Below, piece by piece: positions 10,114 through 20,959 of a stretch of DNA of 64,000 nucleotides. The notes beneath the pieces were generated by a model that ran no database searches, had not been told where the DNA came from, and worked only from the letters and a program-made list of their open reading frames with translations. The DNA comes from Nocardioides campestrisoli. Its GTDB lineage: Bacteria; Actinomycetota; Actinomycetes; Propionibacteriales; Nocardioidaceae. Position numbers and translations under genes: made by a program. The stretch covers positions 3,252,001 to 3,316,000 of the forward strand of contig NZ_CP061768.1 of NCBI RefSeq assembly GCF_013624435.2, in the 5' to 3' direction. Positions within the stretch are counted from its first letter, which is position 1. Each line of letters starts with the position of its first letter.

Positions 10114-10562
10114 GTACACACATCACGAACATCTCGCTCGTCTCCGTCTGGGTCCGCGACATCGACGAGTCCAAGGCCTTCTACACCGACGTCCTGGGGT
10201 TCGAGGTCGGCGACGACCTGACCCTGGGTCCCGACTTCCGCTGGTGCACCGTCGTCCACCCCCGCCAGCCCGAGCTGCACCTGCACCTGACCACCCCGAG
10301 CGGTCCCCTGCCGGACTACCTGATCGACGCCATGCGACGGGCCCAGGACGAGGGCGGGCTGCCCGGCGTCGGGCTCAACGTCGAGGACTGCCAGAAGACC
10401 TACGAGGAGCTCAGCGCCAAGGGCGTGGAGTTCCTCCAGGAGCCGCAGGAGCGCCCGTACGGCGTGGAGGCGCTGATGCGCGACAACTCCGGCAACTGGA
10501 TGGTGCTGGTGCAGCCGCGCGACTACACGCCCGAGGACTTCGAGGGTGTCGACATGTCGTGA
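10110..10562 (+). CDS. VOC-superfamily (glyoxalase/bleomycin-resistance-like) protein
   Basis: This 150-residue protein spans one vicinal-oxygen-chelate unit made of two beta-alpha-beta-beta-beta modules: SLVSVWVRDIDESKAFYTDVLGF at the N-terminus and VEALMRDNSGNWMVLVQPRD near the C-terminus. Such proteins are metal-dependent lyases, dioxygenases or drug-binding proteins, and the substrate cannot be told from sequence. It follows the araC-type gene directly, and paired AraC-VOC genes are common in actinobacteria, so that regulator probably controls it. Its end faces ilvA, 25 bp away. Confidence 0.85.
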   Translation: MSTHITNISLVSVWVRDIDESKAFYTDVLGFEVGDDLTLGPDFRWCTVVHPRQPELHLHLTTPSGPLPDYLIDAMRRAQDEGGLPGVGLNVEDCQKTYEELSAKGVEFLQEPQERPYGVEALMRDNSGNWMVLVQPRDYTPEDFEGVDMS

Positions 10563-10587
10563 CGCCCCGCCGCCTCACCTGCGGGGC

Positions 10588-11844
10588 TCACATCAGGAAC
10601 GTGAAGAGCGGCGAGCCCGGCGAGACCTGCTCGATGGTCAACGGGCTCGTCTCCATCCGGGCCAGCAGTGCCCCCAGGTCCTCGGCGCGCTCGAGCTCGA
10701 TCCCCACCAGGGCCGGGCCGGTCTCCCGGTTGTTCTTCTTCACGTAGTCGAAGACCACGATGTCGTCCCCCTCCCCCAGCACGTCCTCGAGGAAGTGCCG
10801 CAGGGCTCCCGGCTCCTGGGGGAAGGAGACGAGGAAGTAGTGGCGCAGACCCAGGTGGATCAGTGACCGCTCCAGGATCTCGCCGTACCGGCTGACGTCG
10901 TTGTTGCCTCCGGAGACCACGCACACCACCGCCTGGTCCGAGGGCACCTGACCCGCCAGCTCGCGGGCGGCGGCGCTGGCCAGGGCGCCGGCCGGCTCGG
11001 CGATGATGCCGTCCACCTGGTACAGGTCGAGCATCTCGGTGCTCACCGCGCCGGCGTCGACCCGGACCACCTCGTCGACCAGGTCGCGGACCACCGGGTA
11101 GGTCAGCTCCCCCACCCGGCCGACGGCCGCGCCGTCCACGAAGGTGTCGACGTGCTCCAGGGGGACCGGGCGGCCCGCGGCCAGCGCGGCGGTCATGCTG
11201 GCGGCGCCGCTCGGCTCCACCCCCACGATCCGCACGCCGGGGTGTCGCTCGCGCAGCCACAGCGCCATCCCGGCCACCAGGCCACCGCCGCCCACGGGAG
11301 CCAGCAGCGTGTGCAGCGGGCGGTCCAGCTGGTCCATGACCTCCATGGCCACCGTGCCCTGCCCGAGGATGGTGCGGGCGTCGTCGAAGGGGTGGACGAA
11401 GACGGCGCCGGTGCGGTCCGCGTCCGCCCGGGCCGCGGCTCCTGCGGCGTCGTACGTGCTGCCGGAGACCACCAGCTCGACGCGGCCCTCGCCGAGCGCG
11501 ACGATGCGCTGACGCTTCTGCCTGGGGGTGTTGCCCGGCACGTAGACGCGGCCGTCGATACCCAGGCGGGCGCAGCTCCAGGCCACGCCCTGGCCGTGGT
11601 TGCCGGCACTGGCGCAGACCACTCCCCTGCCACGCTCCTCCGCGGTCAGTCCGCTGATCAGGTGGAAGGCGCCACGGACCTTGTAGGAACGGGTGATCTG
11701 CCTGTTCTCGCGCTTGAGGTGGACCTGTGCCCCGACCAGCCCGCTGAGTCGGGGGCTGAGCTCCAGCTCGGTACGCCGCACCACCGGGGCCAACAGGGCC
11801 GCCGCCGCCTCGACGCCCGAGGCGCCCAGCTCAGATCGGTTCAC
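10588..11844 (-). CDS. ilvA: Threonine ammonia-lyase (threonine dehydratase)
   Basis: The enzyme deaminates L-threonine to 2-oxobutanoate, the entry step to isoleucine, using pyridoxal phosphate. The likely PLP lysine is K55 in RSYKVRGAF. The phosphate-binding glycine loop (GGGGLVAG) and SGGNNDVSR follow. The last 90 residues form a single ACT-like regulatory domain (HYFLVSFPQEPGALRHFLEDVL), so isoleucine feedback control is likely. It has 418 residues with a GTG start. It lies alone between the VOC gene and the tuf terminator. Confidence 0.93.
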   Translation of the reverse strand: MNRSELGASGVEAAAALLAPVVRRTELELSPRLSGLVGAQVHLKRENRQITRSYKVRGAFHLISGLTAEERGRGVVCASAGNHGQGVAWSCARLGIDGRVYVPGNTPRQKRQRIVALGEGRVELVVSGSTYDAAGAAARADADRTGAVFVHPFDDARTILGQGTVAMEVMDQLDRPLHTLLAPVGGGGLVAGMALWLRERHPGVRIVGVEPSGAASMTAALAAGRPVPLEHVDTFVDGAAVGRVGELTYPVVRDLVDEVVRVDAGAVSTEMLDLYQVDGIIAEPAGALASAAARELAGQVPSDQAVVCVVSGGNNDVSRYGEILERSLIHLGLRHYFLVSFPQEPGALRHFLEDVLGEGDDIVVFDYVKKNNRETGPALVGIELERAEDLGALLARMETSPLTIEQVSPGSPLFTFLM

Positions 11845-11850
11845 CGCAGC

Positions 11851-11856
11851 AGCCTA
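11851..11856 (-). promoter_or_regulatory. Putative -10 box of ilvA (leaderless layout)
   Basis: TAGGCT on the minus strand ends 6 nt before the GTG at 11844, placing transcription start at the start codon. It supports the chosen start. Confidence 0.4.
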
Positions 11857-11866
11857 CGTGGACGCA

Positions 11867-11900
11867 GAACGGCCCCGGACCATCAGGTCCGGGGCCGTTC
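11867..11900 (-). terminator. Terminator of the str operon (after tuf)
   Basis: GAACGGCCCCGGACC (11867-11881) pairs perfectly over 15 bp with 11886-11900 around a 4-nt loop. It lies 35 bp after the tuf stop. There is no U-tract, as is common for actinobacterial hairpin terminators. Confidence 0.85.
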
Positions 11901-11934
11901 TGGATGGATCAGCCGGTCGTGCGACCGGCGGCGA

Positions 11935-13128
<1,194 letters not shown>

Positions 13129-13197
13129 TGTGGGCTCCTCCTGTTGGTTGTTTCTTGACTCGTGGGTTGGTTGGTGCAGCCGAGGATCCGGGCGAGG

Positions 13198-15315
<2,118 letters not shown>

Positions 15316-15393
15316 TGAAAGTCACAGTTCCTTAAAGATCGAGGGGTGCGGTGGTGCCGGGCGCACGCCGCGGGCGGCGTGCGCCCGGACGGG

Positions 15394-15864
15394 TCACCAG
15401 CGGTAGTGGGCGAAGGCCTTGTTGGACTCGGCCATCTTGTGCGTGTCCTCGCGCTTCTTCACAGCGGCACCGAGGCCGTTGCTGGCGTCGAGGATCTCGT
15501 TCATCAGGCGCTCGGCCATGGTCTTCTCGCGGCGGTCAGCCGCGTAGCCGACCAGCCAGCGGAGCGCCAGCGTGGTGCCGCGGTTGGCCTTGACCTCGAT
15601 CGGGACCTGGTAGGTGGCGCCACCGACACGGCGGGACTTGACCTCGAGGGCGGGCTTGACGTTGTCGAGCGCACGCTTGAGGGTCAGGACCGGGTCCGTG
15701 CCGGTCTTCTCGCGGCAACCCTCGAGCGCGGTGTAGACGATGCGCTGAGCGACCTGCTTCTTGCCGTCCTGAAGAACCTTGGAGACGAGCTGGGTGACGA
15801 TCTGCGACCCGTAGACGGGGTCGACGTCGAGGGGACGCTTCGGTGCGGGGCCCTTGCGCGGCAT
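15394..15864 (-). CDS. rpsG: 30S ribosomal protein S7
   Basis: S7 starts assembly of the small-subunit head and contacts E-site tRNA. The 156 residues begin [20 protein letters not shown] and include [16 protein letters not shown] and [12 protein letters not shown]. The stop of rpsL overlaps its ATG by one base (TGATG). Confidence 0.98.
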   Translation of the reverse strand: MPRKGPAPKRPLDVDPVYGSQIVTQLVSKVLQDGKKQVAQRIVYTALEGCREKTGTDPVLTLKRALDNVKPALEVKSRRVGGATYQVPIEVKANRGTTLALRWLVGYAADRREKTMAERLMNEILDASNGLGAAVKKREDTHKMAESNKAFAHYRW

Positions 15865-16238
15865 CAGCTCTTCTCCTTCTTCGCTCCGTAGCGGCTACGG
15901 GCCTGCTTGCGGTTCTTCACGCCCTGGGTGTCGAGCGTGCCGCGGATGATCTTGTAGCGGACACCGGGGAGGTCCTTCACCCGGCCGCCGCGGACGAGCA
16001 CGATGGAGTGCTCCTGGAGGTTGTGGCCCACGCCCGGGATGTACGCCGTGACCTCGACGCCGCTGGACAGGCGCACGCGGGCGACCTTGCGCAGAGCGGA
16101 GTTCGGCTTCTTCGGGGTGGTGGTGTAGACGCGGGTGCAGACGCCCCGGCGCTGGGGCGAGCCCTTGAGCGCAGGCGTCTTGTTCTTGGACACCTTGTCC
16201 TGACGGCCCTTGCGGACCAACTGCTGAATGGTGGGCAC
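15864..16238 (-). CDS. rpsL: 30S ribosomal protein S12
   Basis: S12 sits at the decoding centre and is the streptomycin-resistance locus in other bacteria. I place the start at the GTG at 16238 ([15 protein letters not shown]), giving the normal 124 residues; the frame is open to an ATG at 16262 but would add an atypical Lys-rich leader. [12 protein letters not shown] carries the Lys equivalent to residue 43, and the second resistance segment reads VGHNLQEHS. Both look wild type, so no streptomycin-resistance substitution is evident at Lys43. Confidence 0.97.
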   Translation of the reverse strand: MPTIQQLVRKGRQDKVSKNKTPALKGSPQRRGVCTRVYTTTPKKPNSALRKVARVRLSSGVEVTAYIPGVGHNLQEHSIVLVRGGRVKDLPGVRYKIIRGTLDTQGVKNRKQARSRYGAKKEKS

Positions 16239-16270
16239 CGGGTGGTTCCCCTTCTTTTTCACTCATCACG

Positions 16271-16289
16271 GCCCGGCACCTTGCCGGGC
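16271..16289 (-). other. Leader hairpin of the str operon
   Basis: GCCCGGCA (16271-16278) pairs perfectly with 16282-16289 around a 3-nt loop, 33 nt upstream of the rpsL start and downstream of the predicted promoter. It could be an attenuator, a regulatory-protein site or an mRNA-stability element; sequence alone does not say. Confidence 0.5.
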
Positions 16290-16398
16290 TCGGGGTCTTG
16301 CTCTGAAGCTGTGTGCCTGTCGATCTTCAGCGCGGGAGATTCGGCCTGTCGGCGTCAGGGCACGCGCGTGGGTCTGGGTGTTCCAGACACGAGGATTG

Positions 16399-16428
16399 AG
16401 GCTACTCGCCCCCGTGGGGGAGGGTCAA
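16399..16428 (-). promoter_or_regulatory. Promoter of the str operon
   Basis: TTGACC (16428-16423), an 18-bp spacer and TAGCCT (16404-16399) resemble a SigA promoter. The -35 hexamer includes the stop codon of the upstream MFS gene. The spacer holds a CCCCC-x2-GGGGG palindrome that may end MFS transcription. Confidence 0.55.
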
Positions 16429-17678
16429 AATGGCGCCAGCACGGCGTCCTGGGGAACCTGCCTCCTCCTCGCCGAGGCGAGGAAGACCGCCGCGGCCACG
16501 GCGACACCCAGCACGGTCGTCCCACCTCCCAGGATGAGGGTCCACCTGGCCCCCATCTCCTCGCCGATCCAGCCCACCACCGGAGCCCCCAGCGGCGTGC
16601 CGCCCATGAACACCATGAGGTACAGCGCCATCACCCGGCCGCGCATTCCCGCGCCCGTGTTCATCTGCATGTACGTGTTGGCGGCGGTGATCATGGTCAG
16701 CGAGGTCAGGCCGAGCACCGGGGCGAGCAGGGCGAAGGTCAGGTACGTCGGGGCGAGCCCGGCGACCACCTCGATCGCGCCGAAGACCAGCGCCGCGCCG
16801 ACGACCAGGCGGTGCCGGACCCGAGGACGCCGGGCGGCGAGCAGGGCGCCCGCCAGCGAGCCGACGGCCAGGAAGGTGCCCAGGGCGCCGTACTCGCCGG
16901 CGCCCTTGCCGAAGACCTCGGTGGCCATCAGGGCGGAGGTGATCTGGAAGTTCAGGCCGAAGGTGCCGACCACGAAGACGATGGCCAGGATCAGCAGCAG
17001 GTCGGGGCGGTCGCGGACGTAGCGCACACCCTCGCGGATCGCCCCGGGCCCCCGCTCCTGCGGCGCCGGCGTGTCCAGCCGGGCGGGGTCGAGCCGACGC
17101 AGCGCCGCGATCGGGGCGGCGTAGGAGACGGCGTTGGCCAGGATGACCCAGCCGGTCGCCACCGCTCCCCCGCCCAGCGCGGCGATCAGCACGCCGGCCA
17201 GTCCGGGGCCGACGAGGCGGGCGGCGTTGAAGGAGGCGGAGTTGAGGCCGACCGCGTTGCTCAGGTCCTCCGGGGCGACCATCTCCGAGACGAACGACTG
17301 GCGCGCGGGAGCGTCGAAGGCCGAGCTGACGCCGAGCACGACCGCCAGCACGTAGACGTGCCAGATCTGGGCGGAGCCGGTCACGGCGAGGAGCCCGAGC
17401 ACCAGCGCCGGGAGCGCCATGCCCAGGTTGGTCAGCTGGAGGAGCCGCTGCTTGGGCAGCCGGTCGGCGACCAGGCCGGCGAACGGGGCCAGGAGCAGGG
17501 TGGGCAGGAACTGCAGGCCGGTGGTGATGCCGAGCGCCATCCCGCTGCCGCCACTGAGGACCAGGACCAGCCAGTCCTGGGCGACCCGTTGCATCCAGGT
17601 GCCCGTGTTGGAGACCACCCCGCCGGCGGCGTACCGGCGGTAGTTGGCGTTGTGCAGGGAGCGGAACGTGGGACTCAA
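16425..17678 (-). CDS. MFS transporter, putative drug exporter
   Basis: This is a 12-helix major-facilitator protein of the DHA3/enterobactin-exporter-like group. Visible features include AGLVADRLPKQRLLQL (the loop 2-3 motif) and many hydrophobic segments. The start is uncertain: TTG at 17678 (417 residues, MSPTFRSLHNANYRRY) avoids overlapping the marR gene, whereas the frame is open to 17744. It directly follows marR, so its expression is probably released when the MarR protein binds a toxic ligand. The substrate is unknown. Confidence 0.85.
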   Translation of the reverse strand: MSPTFRSLHNANYRRYAAGGVVSNTGTWMQRVAQDWLVLVLSGGSGMALGITTGLQFLPTLLLAPFAGLVADRLPKQRLLQLTNLGMALPALVLGLLAVTGSAQIWHVYVLAVVLGVSSAFDAPARQSFVSEMVAPEDLSNAVGLNSASFNAARLVGPGLAGVLIAALGGGAVATGWVILANAVSYAAPIAALRRLDPARLDTPAPQERGPGAIREGVRYVRDRPDLLLILAIVFVVGTFGLNFQITSALMATEVFGKGAGEYGALGTFLAVGSLAGALLAARRPRVRHRLVVGAALVFGAIEVVAGLAPTYLTFALLAPVLGLTSLTMITAANTYMQMNTGAGMRGRVMALYLMVFMGGTPLGAPVVGWIGEEMGARWTLILGGGTTVLGVAVAAAVFLASARRRQVPQDAVLAPF

Positions 17679-17688
17679 AGTGTGGCGA

Positions 17689-18138
17689 TCAATCTTCCTG
17701 TGCGAGCTGGTGGAGCAGGGCGGAGGCGCGGTGCAGCAGCGCACGGTCCTCGTCGGTCAGGGTGTTCAGACGCATGTCGAGCCAGGCGTCGCGGCGGTCC
17801 CGGTCGGCCAGCACGGCCTCGCGGCCTCGCGCGGTGACCTGGACGACCACGGCCCGGCCGTCGGTCTCGTGCGGCCGGCGGACGACGTACCCGGCCTCCT
17901 CGAGGAGGGTGACGGTCCGGGTCATCGACGGGGGCTGGACCCCCTCGAACGCCGCGAGCTCGCCGACGGTGCGGTCGCCGGCGCGGACCAGGTAGGCCAG
18001 CACCGACATCGAGCCGAGGCTGAGCGGGTTGTCGGGGTGACGCTCCATGGCCAACCGGCGACGGAGCCGCATCACGCCGAACCGGAGCTCGGAGGCGAGG
18101 CCGGCGTCGGAGCGGGTGACCTTCTCGAGCGCGGGCAT
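17689..18138 (-). CDS. MarR-family transcriptional regulator
   Basis: This 149-residue winged-helix repressor has the MarR core: LSVLAYL-type helix, GELAAFEGVQPPSMTRTVTLLEE (recognition helices, about residues 58-80) and the wing RRPHETDGRAVVVQVT. It precedes the MFS gene by about 10 bp. A perfect palindrome inside its own promoter is the likely operator, implying autorepression and control of the exporter. Confidence 0.92.
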   Translation of the reverse strand: MPALEKVTRSDAGLASELRFGVMRLRRRLAMERHPDNPLSLGSMSVLAYLVRAGDRTVGELAAFEGVQPPSMTRTVTLLEEAGYVVRRPHETDGRAVVVQVTARGREAVLADRDRRDAWLDMRLNTLTDEDRALLHRASALLHQLAQED

Positions 18139-18144
18139 GTCCTT

Positions 18145-18172
18145 AGTCTAGGTCATTACCTGTGGTAAACAA
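18145..18172 (-). promoter_or_regulatory. marR promoter with embedded palindromic operator
   Basis: TTGTTT (18172-18167), a 16-bp spacer and TAGACT (18150-18145) form a promoter whose start point would fall at the marR ATG. The spacer contains the palindrome TTACCACAGGTAA (18156-18168), the expected size and place for a MarR dimer site. Confidence 0.6.
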
Positions 18173-18195
18173 AACGGGACGGGGCGAGAACGACA

Positions 18196-18229
18196 CCGGT
18201 CCCCCGCGCCGGACGGCGCGAGGGACCGG
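18196..18229 (-). terminator. Terminator of the nucleobase permease gene
   Basis: CCGGTCCC (18196-18203) pairs with GGGACCGG (18222-18229); inner bases CGCGCC and GGCGCG extend the stem. It lies 19 bp after the permease stop codon and separates it from marR. Confidence 0.75.
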
Positions 18230-18247
18230 GACGAGGTCGGTCGGGGG

Positions 18248-19714
18248 TCAGGTCAGCCAGCTGGTGATCGGGTTGATGGCGAAGTACACGACGAACATCA
18301 CCGCGATCACCCACATCAGCCCGTGGATCTCCCGGACCTTGCCGCGCACCAGCTTGATCAGCACGTAGGCGAGGAACCCGGCGCCGATGCCCGCCGAGAT
18401 GGAGTAGGCGAACGGCATGAGGACGATGGTCAGGAACGCCGGGATGGCGATCTCCAGGTCGTCCCAGTCGATGTCGCGCACCTGCTGCATCATCAGGAAG
18501 CCGACCAGCACCAGCGCCGGCACCGCGGCCTCCGACGGCACGATCGCCACCACCGGCGACAGGAACGTCGCGAGCAGGAAGAGCACGCCGGTGACCACGG
18601 CCGAGAGCCCGGTCCGGGCGCCCTCGGCGACGCCGGAGGTCGACTCGATGTAGGAGGTGTTGGAGGAGACGGAGGCGGCGCCACCGGCGATCGCGGCCAC
18701 CGAGTCGACGACCAGGATCCGCCGGGTGTGCGGCGGGACGCCCGTCTCGTCGTTGAGGCCGGCCTCGGCGCCCACCGCGGTCATCGTGCCCATGGTGTCG
18801 AAGAAGTCGGTGAGCAGCAGGGTGAAGACCAGCAGGAAGACCGTGACCACCCCGACGTTCTCCCAGGAGCCCAGCAGGCTGAACTCGCCCAGCAGACCGA
18901 AGTCGGGCCACGCGACGAGCTTGTCCGGGAACGCCGGGACGTTGAGGTTCCACGCGGTCGGGTTGGGCGTGCCGTCGGCGCCGAAGGCCGGCGGGATGTC
19001 GGCGAGCTTCTCCACCACGATGGCCACCACGGTGGTGACCGCGATCGAGAGCAGGATCGCTCCGCGGACCCTGAGCGAGTAGAGCGCGATCACCAGTGCC
19101 AGGCCGAAGCAGAAGACCAGGACGGGCCAGCCCGCGAGGCTGCCGCCGACCCCGAGCTCGAGCGGGGTGCCCCCGCCCGGGTTGACGAAGCCGGCGTCGA
19201 CCAGGCCGACCAGCGTGATGAAGAGTCCGATCCCGACCGAGATCGCCACCTTGAGCGAGACCGGGACCGCGTTGAAGACCGCTTCACGGAACCCGGTCAG
19301 GACGAGCACGAGGATCACCACGCCCTCGATGACGACCAGGCCCATGGCGTCGGCCCAGGTCATCTGGTTGGCGATGGAGTAGGTCACGAAGGCGTTGAGT
19401 CCCAGGCCCGCGGCCATGCCCATCGGGAAGTTCGCGACCAGGCCCATGGCGATGGTCAGCAGGCCCGCCACCAAGGCGGTGCCGGCCGCGACCATGGCGA
19501 AGTCCAGGGTGTCGCCGTTCATGTCGGCGCCACCGGTCAGGATGATCGGGTTCAGGACCAGGATGTAGGCCATCGTCAGGAAGGTCACGATCCCGCCGCG
19601 AACCTCCTGCCCGACGGAGGACCCACGTTCACTGATCCGGAAGAAACCGTCCAGGCCTCCCCGCTTGGTGGAGGCCTTGTCGTCGGCGCCGTGTTCGGCT
19701 TGCAGTTTGCTCAC
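18248..19714 (-). CDS. NCS2-family nucleobase permease (AzgA-like)
   Basis: The protein is a polytopic membrane permease of the AzgA/PbuG branch of NCS2, which imports adenine, guanine or hypoxanthine with protons. Signature stretches are GGIVTFLTMAYILVLNP near the N-terminus, NFPMGMAAGLGLNAF, and SSNTSYIESTSGVAEGARTG, which carries conserved polar residues of the binding region. I prefer the GTG at 19714 (488 residues), which has AGGA upstream, over the GTG at 19732. Exact substrate is not determined. Confidence 0.9.
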   Translation of the reverse strand: MSKLQAEHGADDKASTKRGGLDGFFRISERGSSVGQEVRGGIVTFLTMAYILVLNPIILTGGADMNGDTLDFAMVAAGTALVAGLLTIAMGLVANFPMGMAAGLGLNAFVTYSIANQMTWADAMGLVVIEGVVILVLVLTGFREAVFNAVPVSLKVAISVGIGLFITLVGLVDAGFVNPGGGTPLELGVGGSLAGWPVLVFCFGLALVIALYSLRVRGAILLSIAVTTVVAIVVEKLADIPPAFGADGTPNPTAWNLNVPAFPDKLVAWPDFGLLGEFSLLGSWENVGVVTVFLLVFTLLLTDFFDTMGTMTAVGAEAGLNDETGVPPHTRRILVVDSVAAIAGGAASVSSNTSYIESTSGVAEGARTGLSAVVTGVLFLLATFLSPVVAIVPSEAAVPALVLVGFLMMQQVRDIDWDDLEIAIPAFLTIVLMPFAYSISAGIGAGFLAYVLIKLVRGKVREIHGLMWVIAVMFVVYFAINPITSWLT

Positions 19715-19795
19715 GTTTCGCCATCCTGGCACGACCGATCAAGGGACCGCACACGGCACCGACAGGTGGGACGGCAGCCCCGCCGGAACCCACGC

Positions 19796-19801
19796 TAGAT
19801 T
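19796..19801 (+). promoter_or_regulatory. Putative -10 box of the DUF2530 gene
   Basis: TAGATT ends 7 nt before the GTG at 19809. It favours this short start and a leaderless transcript. Confidence 0.4.
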
Positions 19802-19808
19802 GGCCTCC

Positions 19809-20111
19809 GTGGACGCGCCAGAGGACCAGCCCCAGGAGCACCGGCTCGGCCGACGGACCTTCCTGGTGGCCGACGTGGAGCCGCTCGACGTGGACGGGGT
19901 GCGCACCGTCGAGGTGGGAACCGTCCTGTGGTTCGTCGGGTTCGTGGCCCTGCTGCCGTTCTACTCCCCGCTGGCCGAGGCGGGCAGGCTCTGGTGGCTG
20001 TGGACCTGCACCGCGGGGCTGGGCCTGGGACTCCTCGGCCTGGAGTACTGCCGCCGCCGGCGCAACGCCAGGGCCGAGGCCGACGACCCGGCTCCGGGTC
20101 ACCGGCACTAG
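19809..20111 (+). CDS. DUF2530-family small membrane protein
   Basis: The 100-residue product has two transmembrane helices (about residues 35-52 and 63-80) and ends with a basic tail (YCRRRRNAR). The block VEPLDVDGVRTVEVGTVLWF and LWWLWTCTAGLGLGLLGLEY match DUF2530, an actinobacterial family of unknown function. A longer open frame starts at 19665 but overlaps the divergent permease. It converges with the DUF3027 gene, a single base apart. Confidence 0.85.
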   Translation: MDAPEDQPQEHRLGRRTFLVADVEPLDVDGVRTVEVGTVLWFVGFVALLPFYSPLAEAGRLWWLWTCTAGLGLGLLGLEYCRRRRNARAEADDPAPGHRH

Positions 20112-20112
20112 C

Positions 20113-20880
20113 TCAGAAGCGCTCGAGCTCCGGGTCCAGCGTGTCGTGGGCGTGCTCGGGCACCGGCACCGGCTGCTGCTTGCGGGCCAGCTTGACCTCG
20201 GAGTGGGCACCGCAGCCGTGGTCGTAGGTCACCACCCGGCCGTCGTCGTTGGCGTTGCCGTTGGCGCACACCCCGAACATCTCGGACAGCGGTCCGGCGA
20301 GCCGGACCAGGAAGCCGCACGAGTCGCAGTGCTGCGGCGCCGACTTGGCCAGCGGCGCGTCCGGGCCGCCCTCGCCGTCGTGCCAGCGCTGGGCCGCCAT
20401 GTCGCGACCCTCCACCGAGAGCGTGCGGACGCGGCCGGCGTACAGCTCCTGGACCACTGCGCGCACCTGCCCGCGGGCGTCGGGATCCTCCGGCTCCTCG
20501 CCGACCAGGTACGTGGGGACCAGGCGCGGGTCCTCGTCCTCGACCGGCAGCAGGTCGCCGGGCGAGAGGTCGCCGGGCTGCAGGCGCTCCTTGTAGGGCA
20601 CCCAGCCGGGGGCGACGATCGCCTGCTCGCCCGGGAGCAGCACGACCTCGTCGATGGTGACGCGCTCGGAGTCCGGAGCCCGGGAGACGGTCACCGACCA
20701 GTACCACCCGACGTAGCCGGGGTGCGCGCAGCCGAAGAGGTGGCTGGCGGTGTGCTCGTCCTCGACCTGGACGCTCAGGTGCTCGCCGACCTGACCGGCC
20801 GGGGCCTCCTCCAACAGCGCGGCCCGGGCCACTCCCACAGCGGCAGCCAGGACGGGGTCGGGCTCGACGACGGTGTTCAC
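20113..20880 (-). CDS. DUF3027-family protein
   Basis: This 255-residue protein belongs to the actinobacterial DUF3027 family; function is unknown. The core includes FGCAHPGYVGWYWSVTVSRA and LPGEQAIVAPGWVPYKERLQ. Near the C-terminus CDSCGF, GVCANG and HGCG provide cysteines and a histidine that look like a zinc site. A GTG start at 20880. No signal peptide or membrane helix is seen, so it is probably cytoplasmic. Confidence 0.85.
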   Translation of the reverse strand: MNTVVEPDPVLAAAVGVARAALLEEAPAGQVGEHLSVQVEDEHTASHLFGCAHPGYVGWYWSVTVSRAPDSERVTIDEVVLLPGEQAIVAPGWVPYKERLQPGDLSPGDLLPVEDEDPRLVPTYLVGEEPEDPDARGQVRAVVQELYAGRVRTLSVEGRDMAAQRWHDGEGGPDAPLAKSAPQHCDSCGFLVRLAGPLSEMFGVCANGNANDDGRVVTYDHGCGAHSEVKLARKQQPVPVPEHAHDTLDPELERF

Positions 20881-20959
20881 GCCGGAATCATGTCACGCGA
20901 TCCCGGACACTCCCAAGGCACCGTCGGCAACGGAACGGACCAGGCGGCAGGATGTGTCC

